A stretch of DNA of 64,000 nucleotides from Sporosarcina sp. ACRSM (lineage in GTDB: Bacteria > Bacillota > Bacilli > Bacillales_A > Planococcaceae): the NCBI RefSeq assembly GCF_022346545.1, contig NZ_JAKRNU010000007.1, positions 124,001 through 188,000 on the forward strand, written 5' to 3'. Positions 1 through 8,322 of the stretch are shown one piece after another. Each line of letters starts with the position of its first letter. Position 1 is the stretch's first letter. The position numbers and the translations under genes were made by a program. The notes under the pieces are model-generated. The model was not told where the DNA came from and ran no database searches. It saw only the letters and a list, made by a program, of their open reading frames with translations.

Positions 1-82
1 GCAAATAAACAAGCAAAGCAGGCAACAAAATCAGTAACGTCGATTTTTGTAAGACGATATCTTTACGGATTAAATTAAACAT
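1..82 (-). CDS. ABC-2 type permease, N-terminal fragment (window edge)
   Basis: The reading frame starts at an ATG that overlaps the stop region of the upstream ATPase gene and runs off the window, giving 27 residues: a short basic N-terminus (MFNLIRKDIVLQKS) followed by the beginning of a hydrophobic segment. Position and translational overlap are what is expected for the membrane partner of the ATPase in a YtrA-type GntR/ABC operon. Only the first 27 residues are visible, so the family call rests mainly on context. Confidence 0.6.
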   Translation of the reverse strand, partial: MFNLIRKDIVLQKSTLLILLPALLVYL

Positions 83-947
83 ATTGCTCCGCTCCTTTCT
101 TCGTATGGAACATAATATCTTCAAGCGTTGGTTTCTCCATCAAAACCATATCTCCAAAAATCGCTTCGATACGTGCCTTCTGATCCGTCAATGCCACAAA
201 ACCATGAGCGGATTTTCGAATCGCTATGAATTCCCGTTCTGTATCCGCATCTAACAGCTCCATTCCGCCTTTCACAACGGCATAATCTTCTTCGATTCGG
301 TAAAATTCCTTTGTAAAAATATGCTCGCCATTATGAATAAACGTAATATAATCTGCAATGCGTTCTAAATCTGTTGTAATATGCGTAGAAAAGAAAATGG
401 TTTTCTCTCCATCTTGCATGAGATCATGCAGGATATCTAATAACTCCCTCCGAAAAATCGGATCCAATCCGGATGTCGGTTCATCCATAATGATTAATTC
501 CGCGTGATGCGACAGAGCGATAGTTAACGAAGCTTTCATCATCATTCCTTTTGAAAAGGTTTTAATCTTTTTCGTTAGCGGCAATTCAAATGTTTGCACA
601 TAATAATTGAAGAGGTTGTCATCCCAATTGCAATAGGACGGTTTTATAATTCTTTTCATTTCTACCAATGTTACATTTTCATAAAAAATATTTTCATCAA
701 AGACAAAACCGATACGCTGTTTGATTTCTTTTTCATGATCTTTATAATTCAAACCGAATAGCGAAACCGTTCCGCTATCTGGTTGCAATAAATTCATAAT
801 CAGTTTAATCGTCGTAGACTTCCCAACACCATTTCCACCGATAAACCCCGTTACGAAGCCTTTTTTAACGGTCATCGAAAAATCCTTTAGTTGAAAACCA
901 TCAAATGATTTATGAACATGCTGTAATTCGATCACGTTTTCCATCAT
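75..947 (-). CDS. ABC transporter ATP-binding protein (Ytr-like)
   Basis: The 290-residue protein carries a Walker A box (GGNGVGKST, residues 37-45), a degenerate signature (FSKGMMMK) in place of LSGGQ, and a Walker B segment (LIIMDEPTSGLDP) followed by the switch histidine in STH. It should energise export by an ABC-2 permease whose gene begins at its 3' end. The gene overlaps the upstream GntR regulator by 4 nt and the permease by several nt, so all three form one translationally coupled operon. This layout matches the ytrA-ytrB type operons of Bacillus, which respond to cell-wall-active compounds. The substrate here is not known. Confidence 0.9.
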   Translation of the reverse strand: MMENVIELQHVHKSFDGFQLKDFSMTVKKGFVTGFIGGNGVGKSTTIKLIMNLLQPDSGTVSLFGLNYKDHEKEIKQRIGFVFDENIFYENVTLVEMKRIIKPSYCNWDDNLFNYYVQTFELPLTKKIKTFSKGMMMKASLTIALSHHAELIIMDEPTSGLDPIFRRELLDILHDLMQDGEKTIFFSTHITTDLERIADYITFIHNGEHIFTKEFYRIEEDYAVVKGGMELLDADTEREFIAIRKSAHGFVALTDQKARIEAIFGDMVLMEKPTLEDIMFHTKKGAEQYV

Positions 948-1321
948 TCACCCTCCGTATATAATAATGTCAGCATTTCCTTTAATTCTGTTAAGCTCAA
1001 GCCCATTTCCTTTCCATTTTGGATGGCCATACTTAACGTTTCTTCAATCGCTTTCATCTTTCTTTCCTTCATCATCTCCAAATTTTGCTCTGCGACGAAC
1101 GAACCTTTTCCTACTATGGAATAGATAAAACCATTTTTCTCAAGTTCCTCATAAGCGCGTTTTGTTGTAATGACACTAATCTCCAAATCCTTCGCAAGCT
1201 GACGCATCGAAGGAAGTGACTGCCCCTCTTGCAATTCACCTGTTAAGATACGCTTTTTGATTTGCGCATAGATTTGCCCATAAATCGGCTCTTTGGAACT
1301 GTTCGAAATGATAATTTGCAT
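944..1321 (-). CDS. GntR family regulator, YtrA subfamily
   Basis: This is a short (125 aa) GntR protein with an N-terminal winged helix (about residues 10-75, including GQSLPSMRQLAKDLEISVITTK) and only a short helical tail, as in the YtrA subfamily, which lacks a large effector domain. It is the first gene of the operon with the ABC ATPase and permease and probably represses it. Its promoter region contains an unusual set of TATA-rich repeats described separately, a likely autoregulatory operator. Confidence 0.88.
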   Translation of the reverse strand: MQIIISNSSKEPIYGQIYAQIKKRILTGELQEGQSLPSMRQLAKDLEISVITTKRAYEELEKNGFIYSIVGKGSFVAEQNLEMMKERKMKAIEETLSMAIQNGKEMGLSLTELKEMLTLLYTEGE

Positions 1322-1345
1322 GCAAAAACCTCTTCACTAATTATT

Positions 1346-1373
1346 GTATATATACTATATACACACTATATAC
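1346..1373. promoter_or_regulatory. Probable GntR operator: palindrome plus tandem direct repeats
   Basis: Just upstream of the GntR start lie a perfect 10-bp palindrome (GTATATATAC, 1346-1355) and two copies of ACTATATAC (1354-1362 and 1365-1373) with an 11-bp period, close to one helical turn. YtrA-type regulators bind inverted repeats in their own promoters, so this is a plausible operator. Which part is bound is inference. Confidence 0.5.
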
Positions 1374-1419
1374 ATATTATTCTTCTTTTGCAAACTAAAT
1401 TTTTGTTATACTAAAAAAA

Positions 1420-1463
1420 TTGCCAGATGCTAAAACGATTCTGAACCGTTTTAGATCTGGCAA
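1420..1463. terminator. Rho-independent terminator
   Basis: A long stem (TTGCCAGAT / ATCTGGCAA plus CTAAAACG / CGTTTTAG) is followed by a T-run on the minus strand, immediately after the Rpn pseudogene. T residues also follow on the plus strand, so it may act in both directions. Confidence 0.8.
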
Positions 1464-1468
1464 CTTTT

Positions 1469-2277
1469 TTATCTATTCTTTTTTCTTAATTTCTCGATTG
1501 TCTCTTTATCCAAATGGGTTACTTTGGTAATCAAGTCATCTGGTAAGCCCTCTTTCAACATCTCTAATACAACTTTTTCAATCCCTTTTTCTATTCCTTG
1601 TTCTATACCTTTCCTTTCTCCCTCTTCTCTTATCCTTGTAAAAACGGCTTCCATGGTTGGGGATAGGTCTTCATTGTTAAACTGAACCATCTGCTTAACC
1701 TCCTTTTCTATAATCGGAACCATTTTATCGTAAAACTTTTCCGTCAACTCCTTTGGTAAACGCAATAAATAATCGATAAAGTAGAATACAGCTAAAATTT
1801 CCGTATGCGAATAGCGATCACTTTTCAAAATTTCCCGCATGAGTTTCATCTTAAAGGTATATCGTTTGTCCATATCTCCCCGTGTGTCGTTCATATATTT
1901 TGCCGCAAGGACAACTTTGCTGAAGAGCTTATCCGATTTCTCCAGCTCTTCATTGTCATAATCGCTAAGCTTACAATTAGTATACGCGTAGTGCAACTCC
2001 GTGCCAAAATAAGAGTAGTGGAATTGAGTCGGGAATGCACTTTCACAAGTTGATCCGCCCATTGACGTCCTTTTTTCTTATCCATGATTTTCTGAAAAAG
2101 CTCTTGTTGCAAAAACTCAGCTTCTTTCGTAAAATCGACTTGCGAATGCAGTGCCGGCTTAAAAAATAACAAAAAGTCTTCAAACAGGTCTCCAATCACT
2201 TTTTTCCATAAACCATCCTGGTCTACGACATCCACCTTATAATCGGACGATTTTTCCCATACTAATGCTGTTACCAT
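1469..2277 (-). pseudogene. Rpn family recombination-promoting nuclease, internally deleted
   Basis: Two minus-strand frames hold the two ends of one Rpn/YhgA-like (PD-(D/E)XK, transposase_31) protein. Residues 1-80 of the upstream frame (2277 to about 2038) give the typical N-terminus ending WADQLVKV. The downstream frame (about 2045 to 1469) resumes at FHYSYFGTELHYAY and continues to the coiled tail with repeated GIEKGIE units. The segment that normally lies between these blocks and carries the nuclease core is missing, and the frame changes at the junction near 2038. I read this as one inactivating internal deletion. The 197-residue downstream frame could still be translated but would lack the catalytic half. 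Confidence 0.75.
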
Positions 2278-2506
2278 ACTTTCACAACACCCCCCTAAGC
2301 TAATTTTCAGACTTCTATCCCAGCCTATTACAATTCCAATTAAAAGTAAATTGTTGCAAATGTATATACACTCCGATAACGGAGTTTTGCCGCTCGAAAA
2401 GGAGGAAAATTCAAGATTTTCCCTATAAACGGATCAAATATTTTTTTATATTCATTCAACTTGGATACGCGTAGACTAAACCATGAGAAACGCCTTCCAT
2501 TTGAAA

Positions 2507-2542
2507 AACACCACTCCAGCGGAAGAAAGCCGGAGTGGTGTT
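2507..2542 (-). terminator. Rho-independent terminator of the yfcC-like gene
   Basis: An AACACCACTCC / GGAGTGGTGTT hairpin followed by TTT on the minus strand lies 3 nt past the stop codon of the carrier gene. Confidence 0.75.
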
Positions 2543-2544
2543 TA

Positions 2545-3948
2545 TTAAACTGGTCCCCAATTGATCAGCACTGCTATACAGAGGACGATTATCGAAATGA
2601 CAACCCAAATCAGGAAAAGAGGAAGCATCCACTTTGCCCATTTCACATAAGGGACACCTGCAACCGCCAAGCAGGCCATCAAGGTACCTGATGTCGGGAA
2701 GATGCTGTTTGTCAATCCATCCCCGAACTGGAATGCTTGGACCGCAACTTGTCGAGTTAACCCAAGCATATCAGCGAGCGGTGTTAGAATCGGCATGGCG
2801 ATCATCGCTTGACCACTTCCGGAGGGAACTAAAAAGTTCAGCGCCATATTGGCGACGAACATGCCAATGGCGGCAAGAATCGGTGGTAAATTTTCAAGTG
2901 GAAGCGCAATCGCGTAGACGAATGTGTCCAGAATATGTGCGTTTTCCATGACAATTAAGATCGCGCGTGCCACACCGATAATCAAAGCTCCGTAGACGAG
3001 ATTTTTACAGCCCTCCAAAAATGTTAAAGTGATTTTGTTATAGTTCATGCCGGCTAAGATACCAGAACCCATTCCGATGACGATGAAAAATGCCGCCATA
3101 TGATTGATAGACCAACTGAACTTGATCGTCGCAAACACGAAGAAAAGAAGTGCTAGCCCAACAAATAACAAAATCAGCTTATGTCGAGTTGTAAAAGGTT
3201 CTTGCAGAGCTTCTTCCGAATTTTCATTCGTTTGCATGTCCAAGATACCGACAAGACTTTTCGTAGGATCATTTAATATTTTTTTTGCATACAGCCATGT
3301 ATATAAAATCGTAATACCCACGATGATGACAAAGCTGATGACACGTAGTAGCATACCCGAGAAGATCGGTACTTCAGCAATTGCCTGGGCAATTCCAACT
3401 GTGTAGGGATTGAGGAAACCAACGTTGAAGCCCGCGAAAGTAGCCCCAAATGTGATGGCAACCGCAATAATGGCATCCAATCGAAGCGCTCTTGCGATGA
3501 TAAGTCCGATTGCGACAAATGGGATGACAGAGTTAGCAACAGCCCCGACTGCCCCACCAAGCGCAAACAATACAGAAATAATGACGATCAGCCAAAATTC
3601 TTTCCCTTGCGTTTTGGCGACAGCGCGCATGATCCCACCTTTGATGGCACCCGATCTTTCCACAATTTCAAAAGCGCCTCCAGCAAATAATACTAAGAAA
3701 ATAATGCCTCCGGATTCCACCATTCCGTTCTGTAAGGCAAGGAAAAGATCCATAAAGCCTGTTCCATCATTTTCGGCTTTGCTATATGTATTCGGGACGA
3801 CCCGTTCGACCCCATCGACAACTTCCCTTTCAAACGAACCGGCTGGAACAAAATAAGTAGCCGCTGCAGCCAATAATAATACAATGAATAAAATAACATA
3901 TGTATCCGGCATTTCCAGCTTCCATCTTTTCGGATTGGTCTCTTTCAT
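2545..3948 (-). CDS. YfcC family membrane carrier (DcuC/ArcD-like superfamily)
   Basis: The 467-residue polytopic protein has a dozen or so hydrophobic segments and a large periplasmic-side loop after TM1 (about residues 35-75). The conserved block with NSVIPFVAIGLIIARAL and GFNVGFLNPYTVGIAQ, and the C-terminal LVPSGSGQAMIAMPI and TNSIFPTSGTLMA motifs, match the YfcC family (C4-dicarboxylate/basic amino acid carrier fold). Family members are generally thought to move arginine, ornithine, peptides or dicarboxylates. The substrate cannot be read from the sequence. It is monocistronic, with a RBS (AGAGGAG) before the ATG and a terminator just after the stop. Confidence 0.88.
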   Translation of the reverse strand: MKETNPKRWKLEMPDTYVILFIVLLLAAAATYFVPAGSFEREVVDGVERVVPNTYSKAENDGTGFMDLFLALQNGMVESGGIIFLVLFAGGAFEIVERSGAIKGGIMRAVAKTQGKEFWLIVIISVLFALGGAVGAVANSVIPFVAIGLIIARALRLDAIIAVAITFGATFAGFNVGFLNPYTVGIAQAIAEVPIFSGMLLRVISFVIIVGITILYTWLYAKKILNDPTKSLVGILDMQTNENSEEALQEPFTTRHKLILLFVGLALLFFVFATIKFSWSINHMAAFFIVIGMGSGILAGMNYNKITLTFLEGCKNLVYGALIIGVARAILIVMENAHILDTFVYAIALPLENLPPILAAIGMFVANMALNFLVPSGSGQAMIAMPILTPLADMLGLTRQVAVQAFQFGDGLTNSIFPTSGTLMACLAVAGVPYVKWAKWMLPLFLIWVVISIIVLCIAVLINWGPV

Positions 3949-4145
3949 AGCTTCTGTCTCCTCTAGGTTGTATTAATATGACGAGAAATGAATAAATACT
4001 CATATTTTGAATTTAAATAGTAGTATAATTGTTTTTGAAACATAAATCAAACCAAATTTAAAATCAGTTGCCGAAAGCTATATTTAGTACTATATAGCAA
4101 CAGAATAATGATTGAACGGAAGCGAATTGGTAATTAGAAATTAAA

Positions 4146-4184
4146 AAAGGCCCAAGTAATCCGTCAACGATTACCTAAGCCTTT
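4146..4184 (-). terminator. Terminator in the 3949-4273 gap
   Basis: The hairpin AAAGGC...AAGTAATC / GATTAC...GCCTTT with a T-run on the minus strand would end the lipoprotein operon about 90 nt after its stop. The rest of the gap (3949-4145) is AT-rich promoter DNA of the yfcC-like gene; I see no other gene in it. Confidence 0.7.
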
Positions 4185-4273
4185 CTTCTAATATATTTTG
4201 TTCGGGAGACTAGTTATTAACCTGCGGCCATCAATGAGGAAACTTTTCCTATTAATCCCATTTTTCAATTCCT

Positions 4274-4882
4274 TCATTCATGACTTTCCTCAATTTTTAT
4301 CTTCAATAAAAGCACCCGACTATCTTCTTTGATCATCTGCTTGACTGCCTCTTCATCTTGAAAGTCATACGTCCTTATTGCATTACCAGCGGATTGTCTA
4401 TAGACGGCGAGTAATTTTGTTTCTCCTAATGATAACGCCACTTTTTTATCACCGATCGCATAATCCCATGCACTAAAGCGATTTGGGACATTCAAACTTT
4501 CAATTTTAACCGGCGATGTGGATACACTTGGCGCATACAGAAAAAGCATAGACTCCTCTGCAGTTGAATTGATGATGCCAAATCCTAAATGACCTTCAGT
4601 CACTTGTTGAGGACTTGACCCGTAGGATATTTCCGTTAAGGGATCCGGCTCTTTTTCCCCGTCCCGATAACTTTCCGCCCAAACCGTTACCCATCTTTTA
4701 TCCGCATCAGGCAATCGAAAATTAAAATCAAAAAGAATGCCCAAATTTAAATCTGTAAAGGTATGTACATATTCCGAATCAGCATTAGCTGAAATTGTAA
4801 CTGTCTCTTCATTTGGCTTTGAACAGCCCGAGATTAACAAGAAGATAAGCGTTGCAATAAAAATCAATTTACTCTTCTTCAA
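4274..4882 (-). CDS. Putative lipoprotein, unknown function
   Basis: The 202-residue protein has a classical lipoprotein signal (basic MKKSK, hydrophobic core, lipobox LISGC with Cys20). The mature part has no recognised domain. It contains a block with FDFNF, VTVWAESYRDGE and a C-terminal VLLLKIKIEE strand that is clearly echoed in the lipoprotein at 37822-38421 (FDFDV, VSVWIEKYESGK, VVYLLKTEF), so the window holds two paralogs. It is the last gene of a minus-strand operon with a DUF4275-like protein, a 45-residue membrane peptide and a membrane protein. Confidence 0.75.
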   Translation of the reverse strand: MKKSKLIFIATLIFLLISGCSKPNEETVTISANADSEYVHTFTDLNLGILFDFNFRLPDADKRWVTVWAESYRDGEKEPDPLTEISYGSSPQQVTEGHLGFGIINSTAEESMLFLYAPSVSTSPVKIESLNVPNRFSAWDYAIGDKKVALSLGETKLLAVYRQSAGNAIRTYDFQDEEAVKQMIKEDSRVLLLKIKIEESHE

Positions 4883-4916
4883 AGAATGTCTTCCCCTCTT
4901 TAAGGTTTTACAATCA

Positions 4917-5420
4917 TCAGTTCAAACTGTAAAAATATGGCCCACATGTTTCTTCATGGGTATGTACATAAGTCCAAGTGAAATGCTTATCAAAAATATA
5001 AATATCTTGCTGGGAATCAAAATCAGCAGCAATGACTTTGTCTGCTTTGCTATATTGCATTATATAAGGTGAATTTTGATACATCACATAGAGTTCATCC
5101 TTAAATACAGCATCAAAAGCTTTCCGTGCTGCTGACCCTTTGAAACAATCTTGTTTTTCATAGCTAAAAATATGCCATTTGAATTGATCATAATGAATGG
5201 ATTCCCGCATTTCTTCATTGACATTCTTTGCAAATGCACTGTCCCATAAATCTTTAATTTCTTCTGCTTCCTCAAATAAATCTTCAATCATCACGCCCTT
5301 ATCAAGTAAATTCTTCTTGAACAAGTAATTTTCTTGAATAAATTTGATTGACCAATAGACGTTTTCCAACTCCTCTTCTGGTAAACCATCTAAAATTTCA
5401 TCAATTTGAGCCCTTATCAT
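4917..5420 (-). CDS. DUF4275-like protein
   Basis: The 167-residue soluble protein has no signal peptide. The segment WHIFSYEKQDC...ARKAFD and the C-terminal IYIFDKHFTWTYVHTHE followed by CGPYF resemble, from memory, the conserved motifs of the DUF4275 family of Bacillus proteins. The N-terminal 60 residues are helical and acidic. Its ATG overlaps the stop of the preceding 45-residue ORF (ATGA arrangement), so the two are translationally coupled. No biochemical role is known to me. Confidence 0.7.
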   Translation of the reverse strand: MIRAQIDEILDGLPEEELENVYWSIKFIQENYLFKKNLLDKGVMIEDLFEEAEEIKDLWDSAFAKNVNEEMRESIHYDQFKWHIFSYEKQDCFKGSAARKAFDAVFKDELYVMYQNSPYIMQYSKADKVIAADFDSQQDIYIFDKHFTWTYVHTHEETCGPYFYSLN

Positions 5421-5554
5421 TTGTAGCCTCCTCGGATGATTTCAGATAATACAAAACCGACAAAAATACCTAGTATGAATAGTATCCATGTTCGCTTAGT
5501 ACTCATTCTGACTTTCTCGCTCTTATGGAAGTTCTCATTTTGATTGTTCTTCAA
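5417..5554 (-). CDS. Small membrane peptide (45 aa), TTG start
   Basis: A short frame starts at a TTG preceded by a good ribosome site (GGAGGTCG, 8-nt spacing) and ends by overlapping the ATG of the next gene. The product has a charged N-terminus (MKNNQNENFHKSEK), one transmembrane segment (about residues 22-40, WILFILGIFVGFVLSEII) and a short tail ending RGGYK. Strong RBS, overlap with the downstream start and position inside an operon support it as a real gene. Confidence 0.7.
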   Translation of the reverse strand: MKNNQNENFHKSEKVRMSTKRTWILFILGIFVGFVLSEIIRGGYK

Positions 5555-5600
5555 AAAACGACCTCCTTGTTATATACGCCTATTAGGCTTTCAAAATAGT

Positions 5601-6260
5601 TTATAGTTTTCTTGTACGATCTTCCGACTTAATAATGATAGTGACGAACTTCGATTCTCCGCCATGTATGTGTTTTTCCATATGTGACACGTCAATATCC
5701 GTTTCAATAAACACTCGTTTCCGCTCTTTCCCTCTTAACGTCACTTCATATGGTGCATCGTTATTCATCAAAGAAACCTTCTGTATATCATCCTCGCCTA
5801 GATAGCTTTCATAAAATTCAATGTTAAATTGGGTAGTCTTGCTACTGAAATTTTCAAAAGGAAGTTCACATGATCCATGTATCGTGATCGCATTCTTCAT
5901 TTCAAACTGACATACACTTTCTTCAATTTCATAGGATACGGCGTAAATACCGGTTGCAAACGTTTTTTGATAAATATTCGCAATAAGAAGAGGGGTAAAA
6001 ACCGCTACCAATATAGCCAGCAATACGGATCGAACATGATACTTTTTTAGTGATTTCACGAGTAAATAAAAGCTTGTAATTAGTAACAAGAACGCAATCA
6101 TGCCAATATAATAGAATCCATTTACAGTTGTAATCGGTATATTGAACACCGAAACTGTCGCCTCGCCATAAGGATTTTTATGTGGGAATGGAAAATTTAA
6201 TGCCATCGACACCAAAAAAGAAATGAAGGCAAAATAGAGAAGTTTTTTATCCTTTATCAA
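5601..6260 (-). CDS. Membrane protein of unknown function
   Basis: The protein has about three transmembrane segments in its first 100 residues, then a roughly 120-residue extracytoplasmic beta-rich domain with two cysteines (VCQFEM, GSCELPF) that could form a disulfide. I chose the TTG at 6260 (LIKDKKLLYF) because AGGGGTG lies 6 nt upstream of it. The frame can be extended to an ATG at 6299, but that start has no RBS. It heads the operon containing the small membrane peptide, the DUF4275-like protein and the lipoprotein. Confidence 0.7.
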   Translation of the reverse strand: MIKDKKLLYFAFISFLVSMALNFPFPHKNPYGEATVSVFNIPITTVNGFYYIGMIAFLLLITSFYLLVKSLKKYHVRSVLLAILVAVFTPLLIANIYQKTFATGIYAVSYEIEESVCQFEMKNAITIHGSCELPFENFSSKTTQFNIEFYESYLGEDDIQKVSLMNNDAPYEVTLRGKERKRVFIETDIDVSHMEKHIHGGESKFVTIIIKSEDRTRKL

Positions 6261-6430
6261 GAAAATCACCCCTAACTTTTTGTAATTAAAACAGTACATT
6301 GTGACATCTTTTATCAGTAAAAATAGTTAGTCCTGATCATAAGCTTATCATGGTTCACTCGACAATTGGATAAATTTAGTGGAAATAATGCGTATCAAAT
6401 CATTATTTCATATTTAAAATTTATGAAATA

Positions 6431-7333
6431 GTGTACGGAGTATGTTATCGTGAATCATTGACAACAAATGATGAGTGGGTTCATTTAAAAGAAGTGGTGA
6501 GGAAAATTTCATTTTTACGTTCAATCCGAAAAATGTATCAGTTTTTTGTAGATATACCTATTCAAAAAGGGACGATTTTGCACGAACGTTATGAGGTGCT
6601 CACTGTAATAGGGTCTGGAAGCTACGGCATTGTTTATCTATGTAAAGATTTAAAATCGCAAGAGAAACGAGTCGTTAAACAGCTTCGACCAAGCAAACAT
6701 CGTCACAGAAAAGAAGTGGAGCTTTTTGAAAGTGAAATCGCTCTTTTGCATACACTCCAGCATAAACAGATGCCAAAGTTATTTGAAACCTTTTCAACGG
6801 ACGGCTATTTCTTTTACGTCATGAGCTTTATTGATGGGGACAATTTGGAAGATCTTATTTTTCACAGCAAGAAAACGTTCAACGAGCAAGAATCACTACT
6901 CATTCTTCAGCAACTGCTTGAATTAGTCGATTATCTTCACACAAAAAATATTTACCATCAAGATTTACGGATTCCAAACATTTTACTAAAAAATAATGAG
7001 CTCTTTTTGATTGACTTTGGCTTATCACAACAAAAAATCCTGAGTGCCCCATCTCAATTATCATCCGGCTCTTTGCAGCACAACCTAGAAAATACCCAGG
7101 AAATGAAGCTACAGGACTACTATGATTTGGGAGAAATCCTTTTATATTTGTTTTATACGACCTACCCTTCCAAAAATAAAAAAGCTCTTCCTTGGACAGA
7201 AGAACTTTCTTTAAAGTGGGAAACTGTTCATTTACTGAAAAGGCTCTTACAAATTGAAGAACCTTATTCATCTGTTCACGAAATTTCAATCGATCTTCAT
7301 GCCGCCCTTAAAGCGAATGAAAACGAACATTAG
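6431..7333 (+). CDS. Ser/Thr protein kinase (YbdM-like)
   Basis: The 300-residue protein is a single eukaryotic-type kinase domain with no transmembrane or sensor domain. Visible motifs are a glycine loop (IGSGSYGIVY), the ATP lysine in RVVKQL, a catalytic loop reading YHQDLRIPNILL in place of the usual HRD, and an intact DFG (LIDFGLS). The Arg-to-Gln change makes it a non-RD kinase. The annotated start is GTG 6431 without a clear RBS; GTG 6494 or 6497 is an alternative and would not touch the domain. Size and architecture recall B. subtilis YbdM. It is convergent with the Arg-Ser-rich gene, the two overlapping by 4 nt. Confidence 0.85.
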   Translation: MYGVCYRESLTTNDEWVHLKEVVRKISFLRSIRKMYQFFVDIPIQKGTILHERYEVLTVIGSGSYGIVYLCKDLKSQEKRVVKQLRPSKHRHRKEVELFESEIALLHTLQHKQMPKLFETFSTDGYFFYVMSFIDGDNLEDLIFHSKKTFNEQESLLILQQLLELVDYLHTKNIYHQDLRIPNILLKNNELFLIDFGLSQQKILSAPSQLSSGSLQHNLENTQEMKLQDYYDLGEILLYLFYTTYPSKNKKALPWTEELSLKWETVHLLKRLLQIEEPYSSVHEISIDLHAALKANENEH

Positions 7334-7530
7334 CTGCTACTTCGCCCTCTGCGCTTGTAGCGGCTACTTCCACTAAACGGAGAACGATTATACCCGCGGT
7401 TGCTACTACTTCCTCGGCGATAATAACGATTTCTTCGCTCGCTGCTACTACCTCTGCGATAGTGGCCATGTCTTCGCTCACTGCTACCTTGGGAAAGTTG
7501 CTTGATCTGCTTCATTATTTTTTTAAACAT
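7330..7530 (-). CDS. Arg/Ser/Tyr-rich basic repeat protein
   Basis: About 66 residues follow ATG 7530, which has a good RBS (AGAGGAAT). A longer version could start at 7602, inside the end of the ykvA gene. After a helical N-terminus (MFKKIMKQIKQL) the protein is a tandem repeat of roughly 13 residues built on SSSERRxRYYRRG and ends in SSRYKRRGRSSS. The composition is close to RGG/RS-type RNA-binding tails, and a nucleic-acid role is a guess from composition only. It is the last gene of the fbpB-like/spo0M-like/ykvA cluster. Confidence 0.65.
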   Translation of the reverse strand: MFKKIMKQIKQLSQGSSERRHGHYRRGSSSERRNRYYRRGSSSNRGYNRSPFSGSSRYKRRGRSSS

Positions 7531-7591
7531 TTTATTCCTCTTTTCATCATTTTTTAAAGCTTGTTCTTTTCCTTTATTTACACTCAATTTT

Positions 7592-7876
7592 CTAAATGAC
7601 ATTATATTTTTCTTTAAGGGATTGTGGAGCTATTTTTATCATTCTTCCTAGAACAAAACTCGCAACAGCAACATCATCAATGATTCCAATAAAAGTCAGG
7701 AAATCTGGAATCAAATCAAAAGGAAAGAAGGCGTAGGTGAGAATCAGGAAAACCCCAAATACTTTTTTATGAATTTGCACATCCACTGATACAAAAAATT
7801 CTTTTAAAAAAGGGAGGAATCTCCAAAACTTCAACATAAATTTAATTCGTTTTAAATACCTGAACAACTTGATCAC
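7592..7876 (-). CDS. YkvA family protein (DUF1232)
   Basis: The 94-residue protein contains the DUF1232 signature YAFFPFDLIPDFLTFIGIIDDVAV (residues about 48-71), a hydrophobic hairpin typical of YkvA family membrane proteins. A basic N-terminal amphipathic stretch precedes it. The function of the family is unknown. The gene sits between the Spo0M-like and Arg-Ser-rich genes on the same strand. Confidence 0.88.
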   Translation of the reverse strand: MIKLFRYLKRIKFMLKFWRFLPFLKEFFVSVDVQIHKKVFGVFLILTYAFFPFDLIPDFLTFIGIIDDVAVASFVLGRMIKIAPQSLKEKYNVI

Positions 7877-7916
7877 CCTTTTCTAATTATTAACTAGAAT
7901 TTTCATCCTAAACCTA

Positions 7917-8288
7917 TCATTGGATAATTTGAATGATGTCTTGATTCCTACTCCCAACACCTTTGTCAAAAGTGAGCCCCGTTTTAAAATGATACGATAC
8001 TTCCTCTGTTGAAACTGGACCAGAAACTGGCAATTGAAAAGTAAATGGAACTTCATACAATTCTTCTGGTTGAATACGTATTGATGTTAAAATCGTTGTT
8101 GAATCGATTACTTTTTCTATATGGGCAGTTTGATCATTTACAACCAAATCACAATCAATTCGTTTGATCTGTTGTTCGATGCTACCGCCTTTGATCGAAA
8201 AATACCCATGAACAGAATCACCTAGCTTATACATTTTCTTTTGCATGATAAGATTGATTTGTGCTGAACCTATTCCTAAAAGAGACAT
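7917..8288 (-). CDS. Spo0M-like protein, short form
   Basis: The product (about 123 aa from ATG 8288) matches the N-terminal arrestin-like beta-sandwich of sporulation-control protein Spo0M: GIGSAQINLIMQKKMYKLGDSVHGYFSIKGG, then QIKRIDCDLVV and PFTFQLPVSGPVS. Full-length Spo0M is about 258 residues, so only one of the two halves is present. I prefer ATG 8288 over the upstream start at 8306 because TGAGGAA lies 6 nt before it and Spo0M proteins begin at this point. It follows the fbpB-like gene by 34 nt. Confidence 0.8.
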   Translation of the reverse strand: MSLLGIGSAQINLIMQKKMYKLGDSVHGYFSIKGGSIEQQIKRIDCDLVVNDQTAHIEKVIDSTTILTSIRIQPEELYEVPFTFQLPVSGPVSTEEVSYHFKTGLTFDKGVGSRNQDIIQIIQ

Positions 8289-8322
8289 GTATTTCCTCAG
8301 TATCAACAGGCACCCTCCTGGA

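Noticed and set aside
1805..2053. Plus-strand ORF opposite the Rpn pseudogene
   Set aside because: It is the complement of clear Rpn coding sequence, has no ribosome site and a basic, low-complexity translation.
2290..2544. Hairpins and short ORFs between the Rpn pseudogene and the yfcC-like gene
   Set aside because: The only supported structure is the yfcC terminator at 2507-2542; the short frames on both strands lack ribosome sites and family resemblance.
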